The notes under the pieces were generated by a model. That model was not told the origin of the DNA. It did not search any database and worked only from the letters and a program-made list of their open reading frames with translations. 7,497 bases of DNA from Thermoplasmatales archaeon ex4484_36 (GTDB lineage: Archaea; Thermoplasmatota; Penumbrarchaeia; Penumbrarchaeales; EX4484-36): positions 1 to 7,497 of the forward strand of contig NJDV01000023.1 in NCBI GenBank assembly GCA_002254765.1, given 5' to 3'. Shown piece after piece: positions 1 through 5,912 of the stretch (position 1 is its first letter; each line of letters starts with the position of its first letter). The translations under genes were made by a program, and so were the position numbers.

Positions 1-18
1 TTCACAGTTCTGGTGAGG

Positions 19-25
19 TTTTTAA
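19..25 (+). promoter_or_regulatory. putative TATA box upstream of the CPBP protease gene
   Basis: TTTTTAA at 19-25 is an archaeal TATA-like element. A transcription start about 25 nt downstream would fall near 47-50, just ahead of the AGGGTG ribosome-binding site (48-53) and the ATG at 59, giving a very short 5' leader. This rests on spacing and base composition only, and the window edge hides any further upstream context. Confidence 0.4.
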
Positions 26-47
26 CCGTGGAGCATATTACCCCCCC

Positions 48-53
48 AGGGTG
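48..53 (+). promoter_or_regulatory. Shine-Dalgarno site for the CPBP protease gene
   Basis: AGGGTG contains the GGTG core complementary to the archaeal 16S rRNA 3' end and sits 5 nt before the ATG at 59. The same core with a 5-6 nt spacer recurs before other genes in this window, so this spacing serves as the local standard for choosing starts. Confidence 0.55.
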
Positions 54-58
54 TTTCC

Positions 59-1111
59 ATGCAGGAGCCCTACGATGATAAATGGTATGGTGTGCCACCG
101 GCAGGAGAAAAGCCCATACCCCCCCGGGGAAGGTACATCGCTGAAATCCTAGCAGTAATCTTCATAGAGTTTGTCCTCTGGGGTCTCTACCGCTACTTCA
201 CAGCGCCCATATACGGTGGTTTCGGAACCTGGAAGTTCTACGTGGGACACATAATAGCTGCCCCTACCATAGCCCTGGGTACCATAATGGTCTACTGGAG
301 GTTCTATCGGAAGGAGAGGGGCCTCCCCTTCCGCTTCACTACCAAGAGGCTCTTCAGCTCCATTCTCGTGGGCCTCTTCGCGGCAATCCTCTGGAGATTC
401 CTTGAGATGGTTGTCTACGATTCCATGGCAGTGGCAGCGGGGGTAGCTATCTCGGACACGAGGACCTTCTACTCCCTCCTCGACCAGACCACCGTGGGGC
501 TCTTCCTCCTCATGACCTTCGTCCAGTTCTTCGTGGTGGGCCCTGTTGAGGAGCTTCAGTTCCGCTCCTTCGTCTACGATCAGTCTGCAAGGGTCCTCAA
601 GAACTGGCAGGCCCTCGCCCTCTCGTCTATCCTCTTTGGGCTCAGCCACATTCCCATTGCCCTCACCGTTTACAAGATGCCCCCCTGGCAGCTCTTTGTG
701 GCGGAGATAGGGTGGATTACAGCCGGAGCGGTTTTCGGGGCCCTCTACATGTGGTCAAGGAACATCTTCGCGTGCATGGTGATGCACGCTGTGGGGAACT
801 GGCAGCTCGCCGTGTACAACATATCCAGCTACTACCCTGCCCGGGTGAACCCCGGGACGGATGTGGTGATAGGAACGCTCACTGCTATAGTGGTAAACTC
901 CGTAATGATCATCATATTCTACGCCATCTTCCGCTTCTACTGGAGGCCGCTTATGAGGGGAGAGCCTGAAGTAGGGGGCAGGATCACAGCGTTCATAAAG
1001 AAACTAGACGATGAGAGAGCGCCCCTCCAGAGAAGAATTGCCGCATCCTTAAGCGTGGATGGACGAGAGCGACATAAGGAGACTGGGCAGGACCTACCAG
1101 AACCAGCCTGA
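59..1111 (+). CDS. CPBP/CAAX-type intramembrane glutamic protease
   Basis: A 350-residue polytopic membrane protein. About seven or eight hydrophobic segments lie near residues 26-46, 62-82, 99-120, 144-166, 183-200, 215-233, 236-255 and 267-293. The hallmark EExxxR motif of the CPBP (Abi/CAAX, Rce1-like) family is present as E164-E165-L-Q-F-R169. A conserved-type His follows in FGLSH (H197), and an HxxxN motif (H243, N247) comes later. In this family these residues form the intramembrane active site, with Glu activating water. The substrate is not known; family members process prenylated proteins, peptides or membrane proteins. The N-terminus (about 25 residues, Pro-rich) and the charged C-tail (residues 296-350) are probably cytosolic. 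The ATG at 59 follows an AGGGTG Shine-Dalgarno with a 5-nt spacer. It is the first gene of a same-strand cluster. The last 17 or so codons include two CGA codons, unusual next to the AGG/AGA-rich neighbours, and overlap the next reading frame, so the natural C-terminus may differ. The family call is secure; the specific role is unknown. Confidence 0.88.
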   Translation: MQEPYDDKWYGVPPAGEKPIPPRGRYIAEILAVIFIEFVLWGLYRYFTAPIYGGFGTWKFYVGHIIAAPTIALGTIMVYWRFYRKERGLPFRFTTKRLFSSILVGLFAAILWRFLEMVVYDSMAVAAGVAISDTRTFYSLLDQTTVGLFLLMTFVQFFVVGPVEELQFRSFVYDQSARVLKNWQALALSSILFGLSHIPIALTVYKMPPWQLFVAEIGWITAGAVFGALYMWSRNIFACMVMHAVGNWQLAVYNISSYYPARVNPGTDVVIGTLTAIVVNSVMIIIFYAIFRFYWRPLMRGEPEVGGRITAFIKKLDDERAPLQRRIAASLSVDGRERHKETGQDLPEPA

Positions 1112-1379
1112 TACTATGGAGGTGGAGCTCTCCGGCCCCAACGTCACTGCGAGAGACTCCGGGGAGAACCCCCGGGGGGGAGAGGGGAGGCTGGAGGTGA
1201 CCCTCACCCTGGAGGACTTAACGATACAGGAACTTGAGGGCAACTACACCGTTCAGCTCACAGTGACCCTCACCGACTGCGGTCCCTACGTGGGGAGACT
1301 GGGTATGTTTGGATATGTGGATGATGGGAACGCCTTCACGTACTCCCTTGAAGTAACCTATCTTGAAGTGAAGGGGTGA
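1059..1379 (+). CDS. hypothetical small beta-rich protein (orphan)
   Basis: I do not recognise this protein. It has 106 residues from the ATG at 1059, or 87 from the ATG at 1116. From about residue 43 it alternates Val/Leu/Thr (LEVTLTLEDLTIQ, then YTVQLTVTLTD, then TYSLEVTYLEV), a pattern that predicts a compact beta-sandwich. It has one Cys (in TDCGPY) and no signal peptide or membrane segment. Codon use is rich in GC at third positions and uses AGG/AGA and ATA like its neighbours, which supports real coding. The 1059 start gives a 53-nt overlap with the protease gene. The 1116 ATG lies 4 nt after the protease stop, which suits termination-reinitiation. Neither start has a convincing Shine-Dalgarno site. 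Codons between 1059 and 1115 look more natural in this frame than in the protease frame, so the longer form is given, with low certainty. Its stop lies just ahead of the hydrolase gene. Confidence 0.6.
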   Translation: MDESDIRRLGRTYQNQPDTMEVELSGPNVTARDSGENPRGGEGRLEVTLTLEDLTIQELEGNYTVQLTVTLTDCGPYVGRLGMFGYVDDGNAFTYSLEVTYLEVKG

Positions 1380-1380
1380 T
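1373..1380 (+). promoter_or_regulatory. strong Shine-Dalgarno site with no conventional start codon after it
   Basis: GGGGTGAT at 1373-1380 is the best anti-16S match in the neighbourhood. It overlaps the stop codon of the small orphan gene. The only nearby codons in the hydrolase frame are ATC (1381) and ATA (1384); the first ATG/GTG/TTG-type codon is GTG at 1411, about 32 nt away. The ATA lies 5 nt after the GGTG core, the same spacing as at the CPBP protease gene. It may therefore mark a non-canonical start for the hydrolase. Confidence 0.5.
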
Positions 1381-1410
1381 ATCATAAGGGTCCTTCAGCT
1401 CTTCTTTCCG

Positions 1411-3123
1411 GTGCTCCTGCTGGTGGTATTGCTGCCCCTCCCCGAGGATGGCGCCCTCGCCCAGACTGCGGCAGAGGGGGTCTATATGGAAGAGAGGGAG
1501 GGTTTCATCCACATGAAGGTGTGGGGGTCCAGCAGGGAGATCGGTTACATTCAGGGAAAGTACCTAGCGTCCCTTATAGAGAGGGGCATGGCGGCCTATG
1601 CGCACTTAACGGAGCTCCGTTACGGGATGAGCTGGGATGAGGTAAGGCTCCACGGTGTGACCTACTGGCCCTATGTGGACCAGGAATACCGGGAGGAGAT
1701 CCTTGGGATGGCGGAGGGGGCGGCTGAGGGAGGGGCAGTGAACCCCTCTGGTGATGCTGTGGACTGGATAGATATACTCTCCTACAACGCCATGTGGGAC
1801 ATCTGGTGGAGGTACTCCTATGTTCAGAAGAGACTCCCCGGGCCCCGATCGGATGATGTGATACCGCTCCACCACTGTTCAGCCTTTGTGGCCACGGGGA
1901 GCGCCACGGAGGACGGGGGATTTGTGATGGGGCAGAACCTCTGGATGCCCTACTTCCTCATCCCTGCCCACGCCGTCTTCATAGACATAACCCCCCCGAA
2001 GGGCCACAGGATATTGATGGAAGTCACGGCTGGCATGATCTGGAGCGGGACCGAGTGGTATATAAACGATGCGGGACTCGTTGTGGCCGAGACCACCCTA
2101 GGGGTTGGCCCCTACCAGTGGGGAGGGACGCCCTCCTTTATAAGAATAAGGAAGGCGGTGCAGTACGCTAGCTCCATAGACGAATTCGTCTCTATAATGC
2201 TTGAGAACACCAATGGCGCTTACTCAAGCGATTACCTGATAGCGGATGCCAAGACCAACGAGGTGGCCATTCTGGAGCTGGGCTCGGAGAAGTGGGCCCT
2301 GAAGAGGACCAGCGACGGCTTTCTCGGCTCCTGCAACTACCCATGGGATGAGTCCGTAGCGGAGGAGCTGGGAGCGCCTCAGGGCTGGGAGCATAGCTGC
2401 TATCCGCGCTACGTCAGGTGGCAACAACTCTACGAGCAGTACGCTGGGAAGATCAACTGCCAGCTGGGGATGGCCTTCCTGGGGGACCACTACGACACTG
2501 TAGAAGAGAGAATAAACCCCTGCTCCCACACCCTCTGTGGGCACGTTGAGAACGCCTCCGGCTACCCCCACGGCTCCATGGACGCAAAGGTTGTGAACAG
2601 GACCATGGCCGCCCGGATGGAGACGTGGGCCCGTTACGGTCACTCCTGCGGCCAACCCTTCCTCAAAGAGGTTCATGCGAAAGAGCATCCCGAGTACGCC
2701 TTCCCTGACCTTATAGACATGATCGCCCGCCCCTGGACCACCTTCGGTGCTGTGGACAGGTTCTCCGTCACCGCGGTGGGGTCGGAAGGAGAGCCCCTGG
2801 AGGGGATGGAAGTGGTTTTAAAATCACTCTACACCAACCTCACCTACCACATGCTCACGGGAAGCGGTGGGAGAGCTCATCACCCCGCTGTGCAGAGAGG
2901 GGAGTACATACTCGAGGTGGAGGGGCCCTGCGGGGTCCACAGAGAGTTCATAACGGTAGAGGGGGAGACCCACCTGACGGTGAGGATCAGCTCGCCTGAA
3001 GAGGGGAGGCTTCCCGGGAGGATTCTACCCTGGGTTGCAGCCCTTCTCCTTGTTATAGTTTCTCTTTTCGCCTTTAAGAAAAAATATATTATAGGGAGGT
3101 TTCACCCCTCAAGGCAAAGGTGA
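1411..3123 (+). CDS. secreted, membrane-anchored Ntn-hydrolase (C45 / phospholipase B-like)
   Basis: A 570-residue protein. It starts with a hydrophobic segment ending in an ALAQ-like signal-peptidase site (residues 1-18). An Ntn-hydrolase domain spans about 25-445, then a small beta domain of carboxypeptidase-regulatory or PEGA-like character (about 451-527), one transmembrane helix (539-556) and a basic cytosolic tail. The likely nucleophile is C156 in LHHCSAF, followed by DGG..MGQNLWMPY. Other family-like blocks are the YINDAGLVVAETT stretch near residue 217, GDHYDT near 358 and a MDAKVVNR motif near 390. C45 and phospholipase B-like enzymes cut themselves before this Cys and then hydrolyse or transfer amide or acyl bonds; the substrate here is unknown. 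Several further Cys (308, 330, 350, 371, 376, 413, 507) could form disulfides outside the cell. GTG 1411 is the first conventional start but has no ribosome-binding site and leaves the signal peptide without a basic n-region. ATA 1384, after a strong Shine-Dalgarno, would add MRVLQLFFP and repair both defects. Confidence 0.78.
   Translation: MLLLVVLLPLPEDGALAQTAAEGVYMEEREGFIHMKVWGSSREIGYIQGKYLASLIERGMAAYAHLTELRYGMSWDEVRLHGVTYWPYVDQEYREEILGMAEGAAEGGAVNPSGDAVDWIDILSYNAMWDIWWRYSYVQKRLPGPRSDDVIPLHHCSAFVATGSATEDGGFVMGQNLWMPYFLIPAHAVFIDITPPKGHRILMEVTAGMIWSGTEWYINDAGLVVAETTLGVGPYQWGGTPSFIRIRKAVQYASSIDEFVSIMLENTNGAYSSDYLIADAKTNEVAILELGSEKWALKRTSDGFLGSCNYPWDESVAEELGAPQGWEHSCYPRYVRWQQLYEQYAGKINCQLGMAFLGDHYDTVEERINPCSHTLCGHVENASGYPHGSMDAKVVNRTMAARMETWARYGHSCGQPFLKEVHAKEHPEYAFPDLIDMIARPWTTFGAVDRFSVTAVGSEGEPLEGMEVVLKSLYTNLTYHMLTGSGGRAHHPAVQRGEYILEVEGPCGVHREFITVEGETHLTVRISSPEEGRLPGRILPWVAALLLVIVSLFAFKKKYIIGRFHPSRQR
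3081..3093 (+). promoter_or_regulatory. putative internal TATA box for the amidotransferase-like gene
   Basis: AAAATATATTATA lies in the C-terminal tail codons of the hydrolase gene and is strikingly AT-rich for this region. A start of transcription about 25 nt downstream (near 3113) would leave a leader of roughly 15 nt that carries the AAAGGTGA ribosome-binding site and leads to the TTG at 3129. The caveat is that the codons for Lys, Tyr and Ile in the stop-transfer tail produce AT-richness anyway. Confidence 0.35.
3119..3122 (+). promoter_or_regulatory. Shine-Dalgarno core favouring a TTG start at 3129
   Basis: GGTG at 3119-3122, within AAAGGTGA, overlaps the hydrolase stop codon and lies 6 nt before TTG 3129. 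The alternative GTG at 3120 would sit inside the ribosome-binding site itself, so the TTG is the better start. Confidence 0.55.
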
Positions 3124-3128
3124 ACGGC

Positions 3129-3890
3129 TTGAGCGAGAGAATAGCGCTCTACTACGATGACGCCTCTGGCGAGAGGTATGAGGAGAAAGCCTTCAAGAAG
3201 CTGGGGAGGCCATATACCAAGATAGGCCCCGAGAAGGTGACACTCCAAGACCTACGCTCCTTCGACGTGGTCTTCATCCCCGGGGCATTTCCCTTGAAAA
3301 GGCATGGTAAAGGCGGTTTCAGGCCTTTTCTGAGGTTCCTCCGCAGACTAGTTGAGAACTATGGGGAGACCTTTATAGAATACTTGGAGGGGGGTGGGAG
3401 GATGGTTTTCGTCTGCGCCTCCGTGGGGGTCCTGGGGAGGTCTCTTCGCTTCCCCTACTTCCACTCCTCCCTAGGGGTGCGGACCCTCTCTCTTTTCGAC
3501 TTCTACGCTGTCTACGGCCCGAAGATAGGAACCGTTGACCTGACCGCCGTAGGGTACAGAAACGGGCGCTCGAAGAAGGTTGTAGAGGGGTTGCTGGGCA
3601 AGTACGCCCGGATGGATTATTTCACCACCCTCTACTTCCGCGGCCCTGCTATGTTCTATGGGAAAAGGAGGGTGATCCGCCATCCCTCCTCGGAAGGGAG
3701 CGGGGAGGAGCTCATGGTGGCTACCTATCTGGACAAACACCCGAGGCTGTACAAGGAGGGGGCAATAGCCTACAGAAGGGTTGGCGGAGGTGAAGTGGTG
3801 GCTTGCTCTGTGCATCCCGAGTTCTCAACGTGGGACCTTTTCGAGTCCATGATTAAATATCTCTCCAGTGGTGAGACAGATGCCGCTTGA
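3129..3890 (+). CDS. class I glutamine amidotransferase-like protein (BPL-N type)
   Basis: A 253-residue protein beginning MSERIALYYDD from TTG 3129; GTG 3120 would add three residues. The fold signature is that of the class I glutamine amidotransferase-like superfamily, closest in appearance to the biotin-protein-ligase N-terminal (BPL-N) type. It shows a beta strand leading to FDVVFIPGA (about residues 45-53), a GGG-R-M-V-F-V-C96 strand-nucleophile turn (88-96), and a late CSVHPEF motif giving H229 and E231 in the usual HPE arrangement. The nucleophile elbow is V-C-A-S-V-G rather than the usual GxCxG, so glutaminase activity is uncertain. There is no synthetase or ligase domain attached. 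The gene follows the surface hydrolase by 5 nt and overlaps the V4R-like gene by 11 nt. It may act on amide or nitrogen-containing substrates, but no reaction can be assigned. Superfamily membership is fairly sure; function is unknown. Confidence 0.68.
   Translation: MSERIALYYDDASGERYEEKAFKKLGRPYTKIGPEKVTLQDLRSFDVVFIPGAFPLKRHGKGGFRPFLRFLRRLVENYGETFIEYLEGGGRMVFVCASVGVLGRSLRFPYFHSSLGVRTLSLFDFYAVYGPKIGTVDLTAVGYRNGRSKKVVEGLLGKYARMDYFTTLYFRGPAMFYGKRRVIRHPSSEGSGEELMVATYLDKHPRLYKEGAIAYRRVGGGEVVACSVHPEFSTWDLFESMIKYLSSGETDAA
3870..3873 (+). promoter_or_regulatory. Shine-Dalgarno core deciding the V4R-like start
   Basis: GGTG at 3870-3873 is 6 nt before ATG 3880, the same spacing as at other genes here. 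Possible upstream GTG starts at 3868 and 3871 overlap this site and are therefore disfavoured. Confidence 0.5.
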
Positions 3891-4419
3891 TATGGAAGGT
3901 GAGTTTCTGAAGCTTGCAAGAAGGATTCTGGGAAACCCCCAGGAGCTTTACAGAATGATGACCTTAAACCCTGATAATATGCGCATCTCCCTTATGGGTG
4001 TGGACGGGATGCTTATTCTTCCCTCCTCCACCTTTACACACCTTCTCAAAGGTACAGACTTCAGGAAAGCAGGCAGGAGGCTGGGAGAGGAACTTTTCTC
4101 TAGGTTCACTGAAGAGTACTCCTTCGAAGTGGAAAGGCTTGCCCCGAAGGATCTCTTCGAGGTCGCCCTGAAGCTAGCAAGGACTGCCGGGTACGGGGAC
4201 ATCAGCCTGAGATGGGGGAAGATAAAGAGAGGGCGCTTCAGAATAGAGACGAGAAAAACCGTAGAGGAGGAGATGGGGGTGGAGAACAGGGATTTCACCC
4301 TGGGGCTCATCGAGGGGTTTGCATCCTCAGCAGGGGGGGATATAAGAGATCTCACCTCCTCGGTTGAGGGTGAGGTCACGGTGATAGAGGGGGAGTTCAA
4401 AGCGAAGAAGCGGGTATAA
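3880..4419 (+). CDS. V4R-like (hydrocarbon-binding domain) protein lacking cysteines
   Basis: A 179-residue soluble protein from ATG 3880. The order of blocks resembles the V4R (4-vinyl reductase-like) small-molecule-binding fold. It has FRKAGRRLGEELF (61-73), a helix DLFEVALKLARTAGYGDISL (91-110), a basic turn, then FTLGLIEGFASSAGGDI (139-155), ending in a strand pair V..EGEVTVIEGEFK. V4R proteins bind hydrophobic ligands or serve as sensors. Many carry Cys residues near the C-terminal strands (Gd..C.F), but this protein has none, which argues against metal or disulfide chemistry. It starts 11 nt inside the end of the amidotransferase-like gene and ends 2 nt before the acetyltransferase gene, so the three are almost certainly co-translated. 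There is no DNA-binding or kinase domain, so if it is a sensor it must act through a partner. The assignment is from motif pattern only. Confidence 0.5.
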   Translation: MPLDMEGEFLKLARRILGNPQELYRMMTLNPDNMRISLMGVDGMLILPSSTFTHLLKGTDFRKAGRRLGEELFSRFTEEYSFEVERLAPKDLFEVALKLARTAGYGDISLRWGKIKRGRFRIETRKTVEEEMGVENRDFTLGLIEGFASSAGGDIRDLTSSVEGEVTVIEGEFKAKKRV

Positions 4420-4421
4420 GC

Positions 4422-4877
4422 ATGAAGATAAACCAGATAATATTCAGGCCCTTTCGCCCGGAGGACGTGGAGGATGTGCTGAAGATAGCCTCGAGCCGAT
4501 TTAAGGAGAAGTACTCCTCAAGCCTCATACTGCAGATATACAACTACTTCCCTGAGGGTTTCTTGGTGGCCGAGCTGGAGGGAGAGATTGTGGGCTACAT
4601 TACAGCCGTTCCCCATTACCCCACATCCTTGAGGGTCCTGATGGTGGCGGTGAAGAGGGAGCACGAGGGCAGAGGCATCGGTAGCCAGCTTATGGGGAGG
4701 ATAGAAACCCTAGCCTATATGAAGGGGTACTCCTCGGTGAAGCTCGAAGTCCGTCAAGACAACATAAGAGCCATCGGCTTCTACCGCTCCCGGGGGTACC
4801 GTACTGTTGGGATGATAGAGCATTACTATTCTGACGGAAGTGACGCCTTCATCATGGAGAAGCCTCTGAACTTTTAG
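4422..4877 (+). CDS. GNAT-family N-acetyltransferase, RimI/Ard1-like
   Basis: A 151-residue single-domain acetyltransferase. The acetyl-CoA-binding motif A is clear: VAVKREHEGRGIGSQLM (75-91), with the R-G-x-G pyrophosphate loop at R84-G87. Downstream, DNIRAIGFYRSRGY (113-126) carries the N114 and Y121 positions typical of RimI-type protein N-terminal acetyltransferases. The end, IEHYYSDGSDAFIMEK, closely fits archaeal RimI/Ard1-like enzymes that acetylate protein N-termini. Length is normal for the family. The ATG at 4422 follows the V4R-like stop by 2 nt; only a weak GGGT stands 6 nt upstream, so translation is probably coupled. The 3' end overlaps the convergent priL gene by 26 bp. Whether it modifies general substrates or a product of this cluster cannot be told. 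Confidence 0.85.
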   Translation: MKINQIIFRPFRPEDVEDVLKIASSRFKEKYSSSLILQIYNYFPEGFLVAELEGEIVGYITAVPHYPTSLRVLMVAVKREHEGRGIGSQLMGRIETLAYMKGYSSVKLEVRQDNIRAIGFYRSRGYRTVGMIEHYYSDGSDAFIMEKPLNF

Positions 4878-5904
4878 ACCCCTTTTTGCACTTTACCCTG
4901 TAGTAGGTCAAGGGATGGCGCATCCAATCCCTCTTGCAGAGGTCGTCAGGGTCATAGCAAATATTGTAGGAGATCATGGTAGCGCACTCGGGGGTGGAGT
5001 ACTCCGTCCCGGAGGTTATCCCCAGGATGTGGCGCACCTGGTAGCGGGCCATGTTCTCGTCGAAATCAGGGGTTGAGGAGAAGGCCCTTATGATCTCCTC
5101 CTCGCCCATACCCAGGGCGTGGAGGAAGGTGGTTATGGCGAACCTTGCGTGGTGGGGAGGATTTTCCCCTCCCTGGAGCATTGCTAGAATCCTCTTCATG
5201 CAGGGCGGGAAGCACTCAATCTCCACTTTTCCGACGGGTCTGGCCTTATACTTCGCCCTCCTCTCCTCCGCCAGTTCCTTCACTACCTTCAGGTCATCTT
5301 CCATCTCCTCGAGAATGGATGTGGGGAGAGCTATCGGCAGGGTGGAGCGGTAGTGCTCCTTGACCCCCTCCTTGAGCAACCTTAAGAGCTCCTCCCGGCG
5401 CACTCTCACCCATCCCCCGTTAAGGGCCCTGTTGGCCAGTCTCCACTCCTTTCCGCTTAAGCCCGATGAGAGGCGAAGGTAGTCTGCGAAGTGGATCAAG
5501 AGCTCCTCCGAGGGGCCATCTTTAAGCTTCAGGCCAAGCTCTCCCGCTACCTCCATGACCACATCCCACCTACCATCCCTGCTGTCCTCCCACATATATC
5601 TCTCAACCAGCTCGCTCTCAGTGTGGGAGTGCCACTGTATCAGATATGGCTCTGCAAAGGCGGAGACCAGCATTCTTCCGTATACGAAGGAGAGAAGTTC
5701 CCTTATGACCTCCTCCTCTCCCCTCAAGGAGGGCCTCTTTATCCTCTCCCCCTTCACCGCTGCTATGACCCTATCAAGTCCCCTTCTTCTCACCCCTGCG
5801 TAGAGAACGTCCCCTGCGATCTCCTTAGGGCTTATTTTAAGTTCTTTAAGGTACCTCCTGGCTACCTCCGTGAAGGGGTACCTCGCCACGTCCCGCCGTT
5901 CCAT
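4852..5904 (-). CDS. priL: DNA primase large subunit PriL
   Basis: The archaeal primase regulatory subunit, which with the catalytic subunit PriS (not in this window) makes the RNA/DNA primers for replication. It has 350 residues from ATG 5904, normal for the family. The N-terminal helical domain covers about 1-215. The C-terminal Fe-S domain holds four expected cluster ligands: C235 in FPPCM, C307 in TPECATM, C316 in NIC and C323 in DLCKR. Between the first two is the family-typical NPPHHARFAITTFLHALG block followed by TPDFDENMARYQVRHI. The HPLTYYRVKC end is also characteristic. ATG 5910 would add two residues. ATG 5904 is preferred because an AGAGG element lies 7 nt upstream and because the TATA box falls about 25 nt from it. 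The last eight or so codons overlap the end of the convergent acetyltransferase gene. The identification is secure. Confidence 0.95.
   Translation of the reverse strand: MERRDVARYPFTEVARRYLKELKISPKEIAGDVLYAGVRRRGLDRVIAAVKGERIKRPSLRGEEEVIRELLSFVYGRMLVSAFAEPYLIQWHSHTESELVERYMWEDSRDGRWDVVMEVAGELGLKLKDGPSEELLIHFADYLRLSSGLSGKEWRLANRALNGGWVRVRREELLRLLKEGVKEHYRSTLPIALPTSILEEMEDDLKVVKELAEERRAKYKARPVGKVEIECFPPCMKRILAMLQGGENPPHHARFAITTFLHALGMGEEEIIRAFSSTPDFDENMARYQVRHILGITSGTEYSTPECATMISYNICYDPDDLCKRDWMRHPLTYYRVKCKKGSKSSEASP
4871..4887 (+). terminator. possible oligo-T terminator of the plus-strand cluster
   Basis: CTTTTAG at the acetyltransferase stop is followed by CCCCTTTTTG (T5 at 4883-4887). Archaeal RNA polymerase stops at T-runs on the coding strand without needing a hairpin. 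The site lies within the 3' coding end of the opposing priL gene. The runs are short, so confidence is modest. Confidence 0.35.
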
Positions 5905-5912
5905 GGTCATGC

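Noticed and set aside
149..649. Long antisense frame opposite the CPBP protease gene
   Set aside because: Its translation is extremely Glu/Gly/His-rich with no domain pattern, as expected for a mirror of a GC-rich membrane gene.
1118..1124. Perfect GGAGGTG Shine-Dalgarno-like sequence
   Set aside because: No start codon follows at suitable distance in any frame; it is most likely just Glu-Val codons in the orphan gene.
2224..2688. 154-codon antisense frame opposite the hydrolase gene
   Set aside because: No family motifs and no ribosome-binding site; the plus strand carries a clear Ntn-hydrolase there.
2814..2825. TATA-like GGTTTTAAAATC within the hydrolase gene
   Set aside because: No gene start or ribosome-binding site lies downstream at a sensible distance.
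3948..4400. 150-codon antisense frame opposite the V4R-like gene
   Set aside because: Ser/Pro-rich translation without motifs; the plus strand frame fits operon spacing and a known fold pattern.
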